Assembly (NCBI GenBank): GCA_902590695.1
Contig: CACIXR010000007.1
Span: 20,744 to 84,743 of the forward strand
Reading direction: 5' to 3'
DNA: 64,000 bases
From: an uncultured Alphaproteobacteria bacterium
Lineage (GTDB): Bacteria; Pseudomonadota; Alphaproteobacteria; HIMB59; GCA-002718135
Part shown: in pieces, positions 1 to 9,738 of the stretch
How the letters are laid out: every line of letters begins with the position of its first letter
Numbering within the stretch: position 1 is the first letter of the stretch
Notes under the pieces: generated by a model
The model's database searches: none
What the model was told of the DNA's origin: nothing
What the model saw: only the letters and a program-made list of their open reading frames with translations
Position numbers and translations under genes: made by a program

Positions 1-52
1 TTTTATGTACAATAAACTAAAAAACAATAGAGAAAATTAACTAAATCAAAAA

Positions 53-130
53 TGGGGCGAACGATGGGATTCGAACCCACGGCATCAGGCACCACAAGCC
101 TGCGCTCTAACCAACTGAGCTACGCTCGCC
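53..130 (-). tRNA. tRNA-His (anticodon GTG), with G-1 and encoded CCA
   Basis: Reverse complement GGCGAGCGTAGCTCAGTTGGTTAGAGCGCAGGCTTGTGGTGCCTG...GGTTCGAATCCCATCGTTCGCCCCA; anticodon loop TTGTGGT; acceptor GCGAGCG/CGTTCGC with G-1 opposite C73. Confidence 0.95.
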
Positions 131-182
131 ATAAAACTTAATTAAAAGTTTAATTTTTATATTAAATCGCTATATCAAAAAT

Positions 183-1340
183 ATGGAAGTTTCAAAAAGA
201 ATATTTAATCTAGAAACAGAAACGGCCTTCTCTATTCTAGCTAAAGCTAATAATCTTGCTTCTAAAGGTAAAGATATTATTAATTTAGGAATAGGACAAC
301 CAGATTTTCCTACACCAATAAATATTCAAGAAGCTGCTATTAAAGCAATTAAAGATGGCCATCATGGCTATACTCCATCAAATGGAATACCTGAACTACG
401 AGAATCAATTTCAGAGCTAGTATTCAAAAAATACAAATCAAATATTAAACCAGAAAATGTTTTAATTACTCCAGGAGGAAAACCAGTAATTTTTATTTCA
501 GCATTATTATTAGGTAGTGAAGATAGAGAAATAATTTATCCTGATCCAGGTTTTCCAATTTATAGATCTATGATTAAATACAGTGGTGCAAAAGCTGTAC
601 CATTAAAACTTTCAGAAAAAGATAATTTCGAAATTAATACTGAACAATTAAAAGAATTAATTTCTGATAAAACAAGTTTGATAATAATAAATAATCCTAA
701 CAATCCAACAGGATCATATATGAATAAGAAAAAAATTACTGATCTTGTTAATTTACTAGAGCAGCACCCAAAAGTCTCAATTTTAAGTGATGAAATTTAT
801 AGTAATATTATTTTTAATAATGAACAAATGCCATCATTATTAGAATACGAAAGTATAAAAGATAGATTAATAGTTCTTGAAGGATGGAGCAAAACATATT
901 GTATGACTGGATGGAGATTAGGTTGGAGTATATGGCCAGAAAATTTAATTGAACATGCTAACAAAATATGTGTCAATTATAATTCCTGCGCTACCTCCAT
1001 TTCGCAATATGCGGGATTAGAGGCAATAAAAGGTTCTCAAAAAGAAATAACAAAAATTGTTAGTGAATTTCAAAAAAGAAAAGAGTACGTTTTTAATGAA
1101 TTGAATAAATTAGAAAAAATTTCTTGTTTTGAACCAGGTGGTGCTTTTTATGCATTTCCCAATATTTCAAAGACTGGATTGAGCGGAAATAGATTTTCAG
1201 AAATCGCACTTGAAGAGAAAGGTGTTGCATTAGTTCCAGGCTCTAGCTTTGGAAATAATGCTGGAGAATTTGTTAGAATAAGTTTTGCTAATTCTCTAGA
1301 AAACATTAAAGAAGCAATTAATAGATTATCAACGATATGA
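183..1340 (+). CDS. PLP-dependent class I/II aminotransferase (aspartate aminotransferase-like)
   Basis: NNPNNPTGS motif, SDEIYSNI, and SKTYCMTGWRLGW PLP-lysine region. Confidence 0.9.
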   Translation: MEVSKRIFNLETETAFSILAKANNLASKGKDIINLGIGQPDFPTPINIQEAAIKAIKDGHHGYTPSNGIPELRESISELVFKKYKSNIKPENVLITPGGKPVIFISALLLGSEDREIIYPDPGFPIYRSMIKYSGAKAVPLKLSEKDNFEINTEQLKELISDKTSLIIINNPNNPTGSYMNKKKITDLVNLLEQHPKVSILSDEIYSNIIFNNEQMPSLLEYESIKDRLIVLEGWSKTYCMTGWRLGWSIWPENLIEHANKICVNYNSCATSISQYAGLEAIKGSQKEITKIVSEFQKRKEYVFNELNKLEKISCFEPGGAFYAFPNISKTGLSGNRFSEIALEEKGVALVPGSSFGNNAGEFVRISFANSLENIKEAINRLSTI

Positions 1341-1678
1341 AAAAAATAGAAGCAATCATAAAGCCGTTTAAACTTTCTCAAGTTAAAGAAGCTCTACATG
1401 AACTTGGAATATCCGGGATGACATTAGTAGATGTAAAAGGTTTCGGTAGACAAAGAGGGTCAACTGGTGGAATTGATCCTAATGATGGGTATGATGATGA
1501 ATTTTTAGCAAAAATGAAACTTGAAGTAATAGTTGAAGACTATCAAGTAGATGATGTTATTGAGTCAATAAAAACTAGCGCTTATTCTGGAAAAATTGGC
1601 GATGGAAAGATATTTGTATCGAATATTGAGCAGGTAATTAGAATAAGGACTGGCGAAAAAGACAGTGATGCTGTCTAA
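1337..1678 (+). CDS. glnB: Nitrogen regulatory protein P-II
   Basis: MKKIEAIIKPFKLSQVKEAL...GFGRQRGSTGG T-loop region and GDGKIFVSNIEQVIRIRTGE; start overlaps the upstream stop. Confidence 0.93.
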   Translation: MKKIEAIIKPFKLSQVKEALHELGISGMTLVDVKGFGRQRGSTGGIDPNDGYDDEFLAKMKLEVIVEDYQVDDVIESIKTSAYSGKIGDGKIFVSNIEQVIRIRTGEKDSDAV

Positions 1679-1719
1679 TTTTTCTTTACTTTTATATAAA
1701 ACCTAGTAATTAAACAATA

Positions 1720-1770
1720 ATCGTTCAACTCTTTTAGAGTCGGAAGTAGGCATTGTGCCGAAGGAACGCA
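1720..1770 (+). ncRNA. glnA RNA motif (glutamine riboswitch aptamer), copy 1
   Basis: TCGTTCA-ACTCT-ttt-AGAGT-CGGAAGTAG-GCA-ttg-TGCC-GAAGGAACG: outer stem CGTTC/GAACG, two hairpins, conserved GGAAGTA and GAAGGAACG; located upstream of glnA. Confidence 0.85.
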
Positions 1771-1784
1771 TGCAAAAGTTATAA

Positions 1785-1838
1785 ATCGTTCAACCTATTA
1801 TTTAGGTCGGAAGTAAGCCTAAAGCTGAAGGAACGCGC
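1785..1838 (+). ncRNA. glnA RNA motif (glutamine riboswitch aptamer), copy 2
   Basis: ATCGTTCA-ACCTA-ttattt-TAGGT-CGGAAGTA-AGC-ctaaa-GCT-GAAGGAACG; same core as copy 1, hairpin stems differ in sequence but still pair. Confidence 0.85.
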
Positions 1839-1876
1839 ATCAAAAGCAGATTTCATAACTAGAGCATGATTTAACC

Positions 1877-1903
1877 GGGTAACGCTGGATAGCATACCCT
1901 TTT
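1877..1903 (+). promoter_or_regulatory. Terminator-like hairpin, candidate riboswitch expression platform upstream of glnA
   Basis: GGGTA-ac-GCT-ggat-AGC-a-TACCC followed by TTTT; lies between aptamer 2 and the glnA Shine-Dalgarno (AAGGAG). Confidence 0.5.
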
Positions 1904-1923
1904 GTTGAAGTAAGGAGATAGAT

Positions 1924-3354
1924 ATGAAATTAAAAAGCTCGACTCCAAAAGATTTAATGTCCGAAATTAAAGATATGGACATTAAGATGGTTGATATGCG
2001 CTTTACTGATATACCAGGAACAACTCAACATTTTACAATACCAATTAAATTTTTAGACGAAGATATATTTTCTGACGGACTTGGTTTTGATGGATCTTCA
2101 GTAAGAGGTTTCCAAGAAATTCAAGACAGTGATATGATTGTTTTGCCAGATGCAACAACAGCATATATTGATCCATTTTTTTCAGAAAAAACTTTGGCAT
2201 TACATTGTAATATTAAAGATCCTGTAACTTTGGTTGACTATAGTCGTGACCCAAGAAATATTGCTAAAAAAGCTGAAGCCTATTTGAAATCATCTGGTAT
2301 CGGTGACACAGCATTTTTTGGTCCAGAAGCAGAATTTTTTGTGTTTAATAACGTTCAATTTGACTCAGGATCAAATTTTGCATTTCATGAAGTTGATTCT
2401 GTTGAAGGTACATGGAATAGTGGTACTGATGAAAACCCAAACTTAGGTCATAAACCTAGACATAAAGAAGGTTATTTTCCTTTACCGCCAGTTGATACAC
2501 TTCAAGATGTAAGAACTGAAATGGTAATGACAATGCAAGACATAGGTCTCACAGTTGAAGCACATCATCATGAAGTTGCAACAGGAGGACAATGTGAAAT
2601 TGATTTAGAATTTTCGCCCTTACTAAAAATGGCTGATGATATGATGAAATATAAGTATGTTGTTAAAAATGTTGCTAGACAACATGGAATGTCAGCTACA
2701 TTTATGCCTAAACCTTTATTCGAAGATAATGGTTCAGGTATGCACGTTCATCAAAGTGTTTGGAAAGACGGTGACACATTAATGTATAAAGAGGGTAACT
2801 ATGCTAACCTAAGTGATTTAGCTCTAAATTATATTGGCGGTATACTTAAACATGCACCTGCTCTTTTAGCTTTTTGTGCTCCTACTACCAATTCTTATAA
2901 AAGATTGGTCCCAGGCTTTGAGGCTCCGGTGAACATTGTTTACTCTCAAAGAAATAGAACTGCATCTGTTAGAATTCCTGCTTATTCTCAAAGCCCTAAA
3001 GCAAAAAGAATGGAATTTAGATGTCCAGATCCAAGTGCAAATCCATACTTAGCATTCTCAGCAATGTTAATGGCAGGATTAGATGGAATTAAAAATAAAA
3101 TTAATCCTGGTGATCCAACAGATATAAATCTCTATGCTGCTAGCGATGAAGTTTTGTCTAAAATTCAATCTACGCCTGGATCTTTAGCTGAATCTCTTGA
3201 AGCTCTTGAGAAAGATCATGCATTTTTATTAGAGGGTGATGTATTCACCAAAGATGTAATTGAAACTTATATTAGCTATAAAAAAGAGAGCGAGGTTGAC
3301 CCTATTAATATTAGACCTCATCCACACGAGTTTAAATTATACTACGACGTGTAG
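1924..3354 (+). CDS. glnA: Type I glutamine synthetase
   Basis: [78 protein letters not shown]. Confidence 0.97.
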   Translation: MKLKSSTPKDLMSEIKDMDIKMVDMRFTDIPGTTQHFTIPIKFLDEDIFSDGLGFDGSSVRGFQEIQDSDMIVLPDATTAYIDPFFSEKTLALHCNIKDPVTLVDYSRDPRNIAKKAEAYLKSSGIGDTAFFGPEAEFFVFNNVQFDSGSNFAFHEVDSVEGTWNSGTDENPNLGHKPRHKEGYFPLPPVDTLQDVRTEMVMTMQDIGLTVEAHHHEVATGGQCEIDLEFSPLLKMADDMMKYKYVVKNVARQHGMSATFMPKPLFEDNGSGMHVHQSVWKDGDTLMYKEGNYANLSDLALNYIGGILKHAPALLAFCAPTTNSYKRLVPGFEAPVNIVYSQRNRTASVRIPAYSQSPKAKRMEFRCPDPSANPYLAFSAMLMAGLDGIKNKINPGDPTDINLYAASDEVLSKIQSTPGSLAESLEALEKDHAFLLEGDVFTKDVIETYISYKKESEVDPINIRPHPHEFKLYYDV

Positions 3355-3379
3355 AATTATACTTGTCTCTATAAAAAAA

Positions 3380-3400
3380 CCGCCTTAGGGCGGTTTTTTT
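3380..3400 (+). terminator. Intrinsic terminator after glnA
   Basis: CCGCCttagGGCGG followed by TTTTTTT. Confidence 0.9.
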
Positions 3401-3436
3401 ATGTTTTTAGAACAACACTTTTGATAAGAAATATTT

Positions 3437-5371
3437 GTGGCTAAAAAATCAACTTATAATGCCAAAGATATTGAAGTACTTGAGGGTCTTGAGCCAGTTC
3501 GTAAAAGACCTGGTATGTATATTGGAAGCACAAATCAAGATGGCCTTCATCATTTAGTTAACGAAGTACTAGATAATAGTATAGATGAAGTTTTAGCTGG
3601 TCACGCGACTGATATAAGTTTTCAATATAAAAAAGATGGTTCGATAAAAATAAAAGATAATGGTAGAGGTATTCCTGTTGATTTTCATCCAAAATATAAA
3701 AATAAAAGAGCACTGGAAGTAGTTTTAACTACACTTCATGCGGGTGGTAAATTTAACAGCAATGCCTACAAAACCTCTGGTGGATTACACGGGGTTGGGA
3801 TTTCTGTTGTAAATGCATTAAGCTCTTTATTACAAGTTCAAGTCTTTAAAGATGGAAAAGTGTATAGACAAGATTACTCAAAAGGAAAGGTTAAGACAAA
3901 AATAAAAATTGAAAAATGTAGCAAAAAATTAAAAGGTACTGAAATTTCTTTTATCCCAGATGAAAGCATATTTGAAGAAACACAATTTGTTTCAAAAAAA
4001 TTATATAATTTTATAAATATGAAATCAGTATTAGTTGGAGGCACAACTATCAACTTTGAAATTGATAAAGAATTAATAAAAGATAAAACACCTAACAAAA
4101 AAAGTTTTTTTTATAAAAAAGGAATTGAAGATTATTTTCAATTAGAATACGCAAACAACTCTAAATTATTTGAAAAAAATTTTTTATTGAAATCAAAAAT
4201 TAAAGACAATGAAAATTTTGAAACATTAATTTCATTTAATGCTAATGAAACTTCAAGTTTAATGTCATATTGTAACACTATTGAAACACCAGATGGTGGC
4301 TCTCATGAAAATGGTATTCGTAACGGAATTTTAAAAGCTGTAAAACTTTATGGACAAAAAAATCAATTTTCAAAAATCAGCAATATCAATCACAGTGATA
4401 TTTTTGATTACTCAAACGTTATTATTTCTATCTTTATAAATGATCCAAGTTTTGAAGGTCAAACTAAAAAGAGAGTAATAATGCCAAATTTACAAAAAGA
4501 AATTGAAACAAAAACACAACAAGAATTTTTATTATGGTTAAACGCTAATAAGAAAAATTCAAAAATACTTTTAGATAATTTAATTGAAAGAGCGCTTCAG
4601 AGAACTGATTTATCAAAAATTAAAGAGTTAGATAGAAAAAGTATTAAAGAAAGAAATCGTCTTCCAGGTAAATTAGTAGATTGTTCGAGTAAATCTATAA
4701 AAGATTCTGAAATATTTATTGTTGAGGGTGATAGTGCTGGAGGATCTGCTAAACAAGCTAGAAATAGAGAATTGCAAGCAATACTTCCTTTAAGGGGGAA
4801 AATATTAAATGTGTATAATGTTGGGTTATCTAAAATTGCTGATAATAATGAAATACAAAACCTTATTCAGTCTTTAGGTTGTGGTATTGGAAAAAATTTT
4901 GAAATTTCAAAACTTCGATATGAGAAAATTATTTTAATGACTGATGCGGACGTAGATGGTTCACATATTGCAACTCTACTTATCACTTTTTTTTATAAAT
5001 ATATGAAAAGTTTAATTGATGAAAATAAACTATATCTAGCAATGCCTCCTCTATTTAAAATTTATAATAAAAATAAATCTTATTACGCATATGACGAAAA
5101 AGAGAAAGATAAATTGATTGAAAAAGAATTTAAATCTGACAATTATAATATCACAAGATTTAAAGGATTGGGTGAAATGCCTGCAGATCAATTAAAAGAG
5201 ACAACAATGGATCAATCCAAAAGAAAACTGATATTGATTAACTCTGAAAAAGCTAAGAAAGATATGAAGAATACCGAAAGTTTATTCGAAACCTTAATGG
5301 GAAAACAAGCAGAGTTACGTTTTAAATTTATTCAAAATAATGCTAACTTCATTAAAAATTTAGATGTCTAA
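3437..5371 (+). CDS. parE: DNA topoisomerase IV subunit B
   Basis: GTG start; GLEPVRKRPGMYIGST, GGLHGVGISVVNAL, EGDSAGGSAKQARNRELQAILPLRGKILNV, TDADVDGSHI. ParE preferred over GyrB on length (644 aa). Confidence 0.88.
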   Translation: MAKKSTYNAKDIEVLEGLEPVRKRPGMYIGSTNQDGLHHLVNEVLDNSIDEVLAGHATDISFQYKKDGSIKIKDNGRGIPVDFHPKYKNKRALEVVLTTLHAGGKFNSNAYKTSGGLHGVGISVVNALSSLLQVQVFKDGKVYRQDYSKGKVKTKIKIEKCSKKLKGTEISFIPDESIFEETQFVSKKLYNFINMKSVLVGGTTINFEIDKELIKDKTPNKKSFFYKKGIEDYFQLEYANNSKLFEKNFLLKSKIKDNENFETLISFNANETSSLMSYCNTIETPDGGSHENGIRNGILKAVKLYGQKNQFSKISNINHSDIFDYSNVIISIFINDPSFEGQTKKRVIMPNLQKEIETKTQQEFLLWLNANKKNSKILLDNLIERALQRTDLSKIKELDRKSIKERNRLPGKLVDCSSKSIKDSEIFIVEGDSAGGSAKQARNRELQAILPLRGKILNVYNVGLSKIADNNEIQNLIQSLGCGIGKNFEISKLRYEKIILMTDADVDGSHIATLLITFFYKYMKSLIDENKLYLAMPPLFKIYNKNKSYYAYDEKEKDKLIEKEFKSDNYNITRFKGLGEMPADQLKETTMDQSKRKLILINSEKAKKDMKNTESLFETLMGKQAELRFKFIQNNANFIKNLDV

Positions 5372-5374
5372 TAT

Positions 5375-6856
5375 ATGAATAAATATTTCTTAGTCATTGA
5401 TCAAGGAACAACAAGTTCAAGAATTGTACTATATAATAAAAAATTTGAAATATTTGATATTGTCCAAAAAGAATTTAAACAATATTTTCCAAATGAAGGA
5501 TGGGTAGAACATAATGCAACAGAAATTTGGGATGATGTAAGAAATTTAATTTCAAAAATATTAAAAAAAAATAAATTAAATTCAAAAAATATAATTTCAA
5601 TTGGAATTACCAATCAAAGAGAAACAACAGTTTTATGGAATAAAAAAACTGGGAAACCAATTTATAGAGCAATAGTCTGGCAAGATAGAAGAACGGCTAA
5701 TCTCTGTGAAAAGTTAAAAAGAAAAGGGATTGATAAAAAAATTCAAAAAATAACTGGTTTAGAACTTGATCCTTATTTTTCTGCAACCAAAATTAAATGG
5801 ATTATTGATAACGTTAAAGAAGTAAACAAGAATTTAAAGAATAATAATTTACTTTTTGGAACAATAGACACATGGCTATTATGGAATTTAACTAAAGGAA
5901 AATCTCACTTAACAGATATATCAAATGCCTCAAGAACCATGATTTTTGATTCTCAAAAAGAGAAGTGGTCTGATAAAATTTTAAAAATATTTAATATTCC
6001 GAAAAATATCTTACCAACTGTAGTCGAAAATGCATATGATTTTGGCTCTACTAAATTATTTGGTGATGCAATAGCAATTGGTGGCATGGCTGGAGACCAA
6101 CAGTCAGCAACAATTGGTCAAGCATGTTTTAAAAAAGGGCAATCAAAAAGTACGTATGGTACAGGTTGTTTTCTTCTAATGAATATTGGAGAAAAATTTA
6201 AATTATCTAAGAATAGATTGCTAACAACTGTTGCTTTTAAAATAAATGGTAAAAAAATGTATTGCTATGAAGGAAGTATTTTTGTAGCAGGCTCTGCCAT
6301 ACAATGGCTTCGCGATAATCTAAAATTTATAAAAGATTCTAGTGAAACTGATAAACTGTATAAAAAAGCTAATACAGATGAAAATTTATTTTTTGTTCCA
6401 GCGTTAACAGGACTTGGAGCCCCATATTGGAACCCTAATGCGAGAGGAACATTTTTTGGTATCACTAGAAACACATCTAAAGAAGATATCATCAAAGCAA
6501 CTTTGGATAGCCTATCTTATCAAACTTATGAATTAATTGAGTGTATGGAAAAAGACTCTAAGACAAAGATTAGTGAAATACGAGTTGATGGAGGTATGGT
6601 CAAAAATAATAGCTTTCTACAAAGTTTAGCAAATGTTTCTCAAATTATAATTATTAGACCAAGTAATATTGAGACTACTTCACTTGGGGCAGCATATCTT
6701 GCAGCAATCCAATCTGGATATTTAAAAAATACAAGCCAAATAATTAAACTTTGGAAAAAAGATAAAACAGTGAAATCAAAAAATAGCAAATCTATTTCAA
6801 AATCTAGAATTAGTAAGTGGAAATCAATTATTAATGTAGTCAATAATTTTTATTAA
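5375..6856 (+). CDS. glpK: Glycerol kinase
   Basis: DQGTTSSRIVLY, NQRETTVLWNKKTGKPIYRAIVWQDRRT, GGMAGDQQSATIGQACFKKGQSKSTYGTGCF. Confidence 0.96.
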   Translation: MNKYFLVIDQGTTSSRIVLYNKKFEIFDIVQKEFKQYFPNEGWVEHNATEIWDDVRNLISKILKKNKLNSKNIISIGITNQRETTVLWNKKTGKPIYRAIVWQDRRTANLCEKLKRKGIDKKIQKITGLELDPYFSATKIKWIIDNVKEVNKNLKNNNLLFGTIDTWLLWNLTKGKSHLTDISNASRTMIFDSQKEKWSDKILKIFNIPKNILPTVVENAYDFGSTKLFGDAIAIGGMAGDQQSATIGQACFKKGQSKSTYGTGCFLLMNIGEKFKLSKNRLLTTVAFKINGKKMYCYEGSIFVAGSAIQWLRDNLKFIKDSSETDKLYKKANTDENLFFVPALTGLGAPYWNPNARGTFFGITRNTSKEDIIKATLDSLSYQTYELIECMEKDSKTKISEIRVDGGMVKNNSFLQSLANVSQIIIIRPSNIETTSLGAAYLAAIQSGYLKNTSQIIKLWKKDKTVKSKNSKSISKSRISKWKSIINVVNNFY

Positions 6857-7661
6857 GATTTAACCAATTAGAAATTTCTAAAGAATGGATGTCTTCATTA
6901 ACTACATCATCATATATTTGTAATTCTTTTTTTTGAAGATTATTAGAGTTTTGCAAAATCGTCTTTTCGTTTTCAAATTCTGATAAATTTTCATATACTT
7001 TTTGTTCCAACAAAATATCTCTTCTCATTTCCATAAGTCCAGCCATCCATTTTGGATTAAATTCTGGATGATATTGTACTGCCCAAACACTTGATTGGTT
7101 TGCTTCAAAGCTTATAGATTGAAATTTACTGATATTATTTGAAGCTAGGACTTTGGTTTCTTTTGGAAGATTTTCTGCTTCATCATAATGCCAACAAAGT
7201 GCATTAAATGATTTTTTTTTATTCTTATACATAGGGTGAACTTCACCATCTTGATTTAATGTAATATTTTTGGCTAAAACTGCTTCAAGACCATTTGGAT
7301 TTTTTCTTACTTTACCTCCTGCGGCAGTAACTAAAACCTGAAGCCCCCAACAACTTCCAAATATTTTATTTTTTCTTTTAAATAATTCTTTAGCTAGCTC
7401 TATTTGATTTGTTATAGACTTTGTCTCATTATATATATTTAGTAGACTTCCCGTCCAAGCAACTGCTTCGAAGTCATCAAGACTTATGCCTAAGGGAAGA
7501 TAATTATTATGAACTGCAGGATGAATTGTTGTAATATTGATAGTTGAACTAGAATATTTTTTTAAAACTTTTTCATATACTTGAAATTGAGTATCCATAC
7601 CCAATTTTGTATATCGATCAGAAGCTTCTTTTTCATTTCCATCAACTAATAATATGTTCAT
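6840..7661 (-). CDS. Class I glutamine amidotransferase-like protein (GMP synthase GATase-like)
   Basis: FGSCWGLQVLVTAAGG nucleophile elbow and WAVQYHPEFNPKW catalytic His/Glu. Confidence 0.82.
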   Translation of the reverse strand: MNILLVDGNEKEASDRYTKLGMDTQFQVYEKVLKKYSSSTINITTIHPAVHNNYLPLGISLDDFEAVAWTGSLLNIYNETKSITNQIELAKELFKRKNKIFGSCWGLQVLVTAAGGKVRKNPNGLEAVLAKNITLNQDGEVHPMYKNKKKSFNALCWHYDEAENLPKETKVLASNNISKFQSISFEANQSSVWAVQYHPEFNPKWMAGLMEMRRDILLEQKVYENLSEFENEKTILQNSNNLQKKELQIYDDVVNEDIHSLEISNWLNLNKNY

Positions 7662-7704
7662 ATTTATCTTTATTTTTCATCTATCATGAAATATGTAAAA
7701 CTTC

Positions 7705-8598
7705 ATGAAAATTAAACTTGGTATCGCGCCTATTGCCTGGAGCAATGATGATATGCCAGAACTAGGAGGTGATACTCCTATTGAAAAATGTTTAGAGGAT
7801 GCAAGTACATCTGGATTTTCAGGTATTGAATTAGGTGGAAAATTTCCGAGAAACCCAGGTATTACAAAATATCTTTTAGAAAAATTTAATTTAAAAATGC
7901 CAGGTGGTTGGTATGGAGCAATGCTTAGAGAAAGAAGTGCAAAAGAAGAATGGATAGCACTCCAAGATCATTTAAATTTATTAAAGCTAATAAACGCAGA
8001 TGTTTTTGTTTTTGCTGATGTGTCTGGATCAATCCAAGGTGATCAATCAAAAGCTCTTAGTAAAAGACCAATACTTGAAAAAGATGAATGGTATAGCTAT
8101 TGCAAAAAAATCAGTGAATTATCTGATATGCTGATGGATGAAGGAATGCCAATGTCGTATCATGAGCATATGGGAACTATTATACAATCTGAGGAAGATG
8201 TAGATCGATTTATGGATATGACAAATCAAAATACATTTTTGCTTTACGATACTGGACACTTAATGTTTGCCGAAGCAAATTATGAAAGAGTATTAAAAAA
8301 TTATATTTCTCGAATTAACCATGTTCATTGTAAAGATATTAGAAAAGATGTTTTTTTAAAATCTATTAAAGATGACTTAAGTTTTAGAGAGTCTTTTCTA
8401 GATGGTGTTTTCACTGTTCCAGGAGATGGTTGCATCGATTACGATCCATTAATTAAGATACTATATGAGGCAAAATATCAGGAATGGTTAATTATTGAAG
8501 CTGAGCAGGATCCTAAAAAAGCAAACCCTCTTGAATATGCAAAATTAGGACATAACTACTTGCATAATATAATAACAAAAAATGGGTATATTCTTTAA
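7705..8598 (+). CDS. Sugar phosphate isomerase/epimerase, myo-inosose-2 dehydratase (IolE)-like
   Basis: IAPIAWSNDDMPELGGDTPIEKCLEDASTSGFSGIELGGKFP; YHEHMGT, YDTGHLMFA, HVHCKDIR, EAEQDP. Confidence 0.85.
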   Translation: MKIKLGIAPIAWSNDDMPELGGDTPIEKCLEDASTSGFSGIELGGKFPRNPGITKYLLEKFNLKMPGGWYGAMLRERSAKEEWIALQDHLNLLKLINADVFVFADVSGSIQGDQSKALSKRPILEKDEWYSYCKKISELSDMLMDEGMPMSYHEHMGTIIQSEEDVDRFMDMTNQNTFLLYDTGHLMFAEANYERVLKNYISRINHVHCKDIRKDVFLKSIKDDLSFRESFLDGVFTVPGDGCIDYDPLIKILYEAKYQEWLIIEAEQDPKKANPLEYAKLGHNYLHNIITKNGYIL

Positions 8599-9031
8599 AA
8601 TAACAATAAGTACTTTAATTTCATTCATTCCTTTATATGTTCTAGCTCACAAAGTAACTTTAGAGGACAAATCGTTAGAAAAGATTGTTAACGAAAGAAT
8701 GGCAATAATGCAAAAAATTAAAAGCACATCATCGAAACTTTACAGATTAATAAATTCAGATCAATATGAGGAAATGTTAGAGTTTAATGAAACTCTTCTT
8801 CACTCAGCATCTGAATTTAAAGATTTTTATCCTGAAAATAGTCAAGCAGAAGGAGCTAGTGATAATATTTGGAGTGATCGTGAGACATTTAATGAATATA
8901 ACCAAAACTTTGTAGATGATATCGAAATGATATCTTTAAGTATAGAATTAGAAGATAAAGAGATGATAAGTGATGCTATTAAAGCAATGGCTGCAAATTG
9001 CAGCACTTGTCATAAAAAATTTAGAAATTAA
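8582..9031 (+). CDS. Cytochrome c'-like (class II) exported protein
   Basis: N-terminal signal peptide; C-terminal CSTCHKKFR heme motif; helical body. Confidence 0.75.
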   Translation: MGIFFKITISTLISFIPLYVLAHKVTLEDKSLEKIVNERMAIMQKIKSTSSKLYRLINSDQYEEMLEFNETLLHSASEFKDFYPENSQAEGASDNIWSDRETFNEYNQNFVDDIEMISLSIELEDKEMISDAIKAMAANCSTCHKKFRN

Positions 9032-9738
9032 TTATTTAATCTTAAGTGTGGATTATATTTCCATTCTAAATATTTAACAAATTGAACCATTAGAAAATTT
9101 AAAAAAAGATAAAGAATTCCTGCAGCAATAAATGCTTCAACAGGTGCAAATGTTTTAGCCATTATCTTTCTAGCAATACCTGTCATTTCCATGTAGGTTG
9201 TCAAACTAACTAAAGAGGTTGCTTTAACCATTAGTATTAATTCATTACCGTAAGACGGTAGAACTTTTCGTATAGCTATAGGTAGAATAATTTTTCTTAA
9301 AAGTAAAAATTTTCCAAACCCAAGAGATAGGCCTGATTCAACCTGACTTTTCTCAATTGATTGAATACCACCTCGAAAAATTTCTGCTCCATATGCAACA
9401 GTATTAATTGTAAGTGCTATTACTCCGCACCAAAATGGTTCTTTCAATGCGTACCATAAAAAACTTTCTCGAATAAATTTTACTGAACCTAAACCAAAAT
9501 AAATTAAATATATTTGAACAAGTAAAGGGGTTCCTCTAATGACAAAAATATAACTAGAAATTGTTCTTGATAATAATGCAATTTTAGAAACTCTTCCTAG
9601 AGCAAATAATAATGCTAAAACAAAACCAACTGGTAATGAAATTAATAATAATAAAATTGTATTATCTAAGCCAGATAGGACCAAAAAGAAATTTTTATAA
9701 ATTAGAGAATTTTGAATACTATTTAAAAATTCAATCAT
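9028..9738 (-). CDS. Polar amino acid ABC transporter permease (HisM-like)
   Basis: FVIRGTPLLVQIYLIYFGLG and EAA-type loop; paired with the next gene. Confidence 0.88.
   Translation of the reverse strand: MIEFLNSIQNSLIYKNFFLVLSGLDNTILLLLISLPVGFVLALLFALGRVSKIALLSRTISSYIFVIRGTPLLVQIYLIYFGLGSVKFIRESFLWYALKEPFWCGVIALTINTVAYGAEIFRGGIQSIEKSQVESGLSLGFGKFLLLRKIILPIAIRKVLPSYGNELILMVKATSLVSLTTYMEMTGIARKIMAKTFAPVEAFIAAGILYLFLNFLMVQFVKYLEWKYNPHLRLNN

Noticed and set aside
1148-1381. Minus-strand 77-aa ORF antisense to the aminotransferase/glnB junction
   Set aside because: Shadow ORF over well-supported coding sequence; no recognisable domain.
1779-1982. 67-aa minus-strand ORF over the glnA leader
   Set aside because: Lies antisense to the tandem riboswitch and the start of glnA; better explained by RNA structure.
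3874-4098. 74-aa minus-strand ORF inside parE
   Set aside because: Antisense shadow of a conserved gene.
5401-6843. Three minus-strand ORFs inside glpK (5401-5613, 6265-6495, 6640-6843)
   Set aside because: Antisense shadows of a conserved gene.
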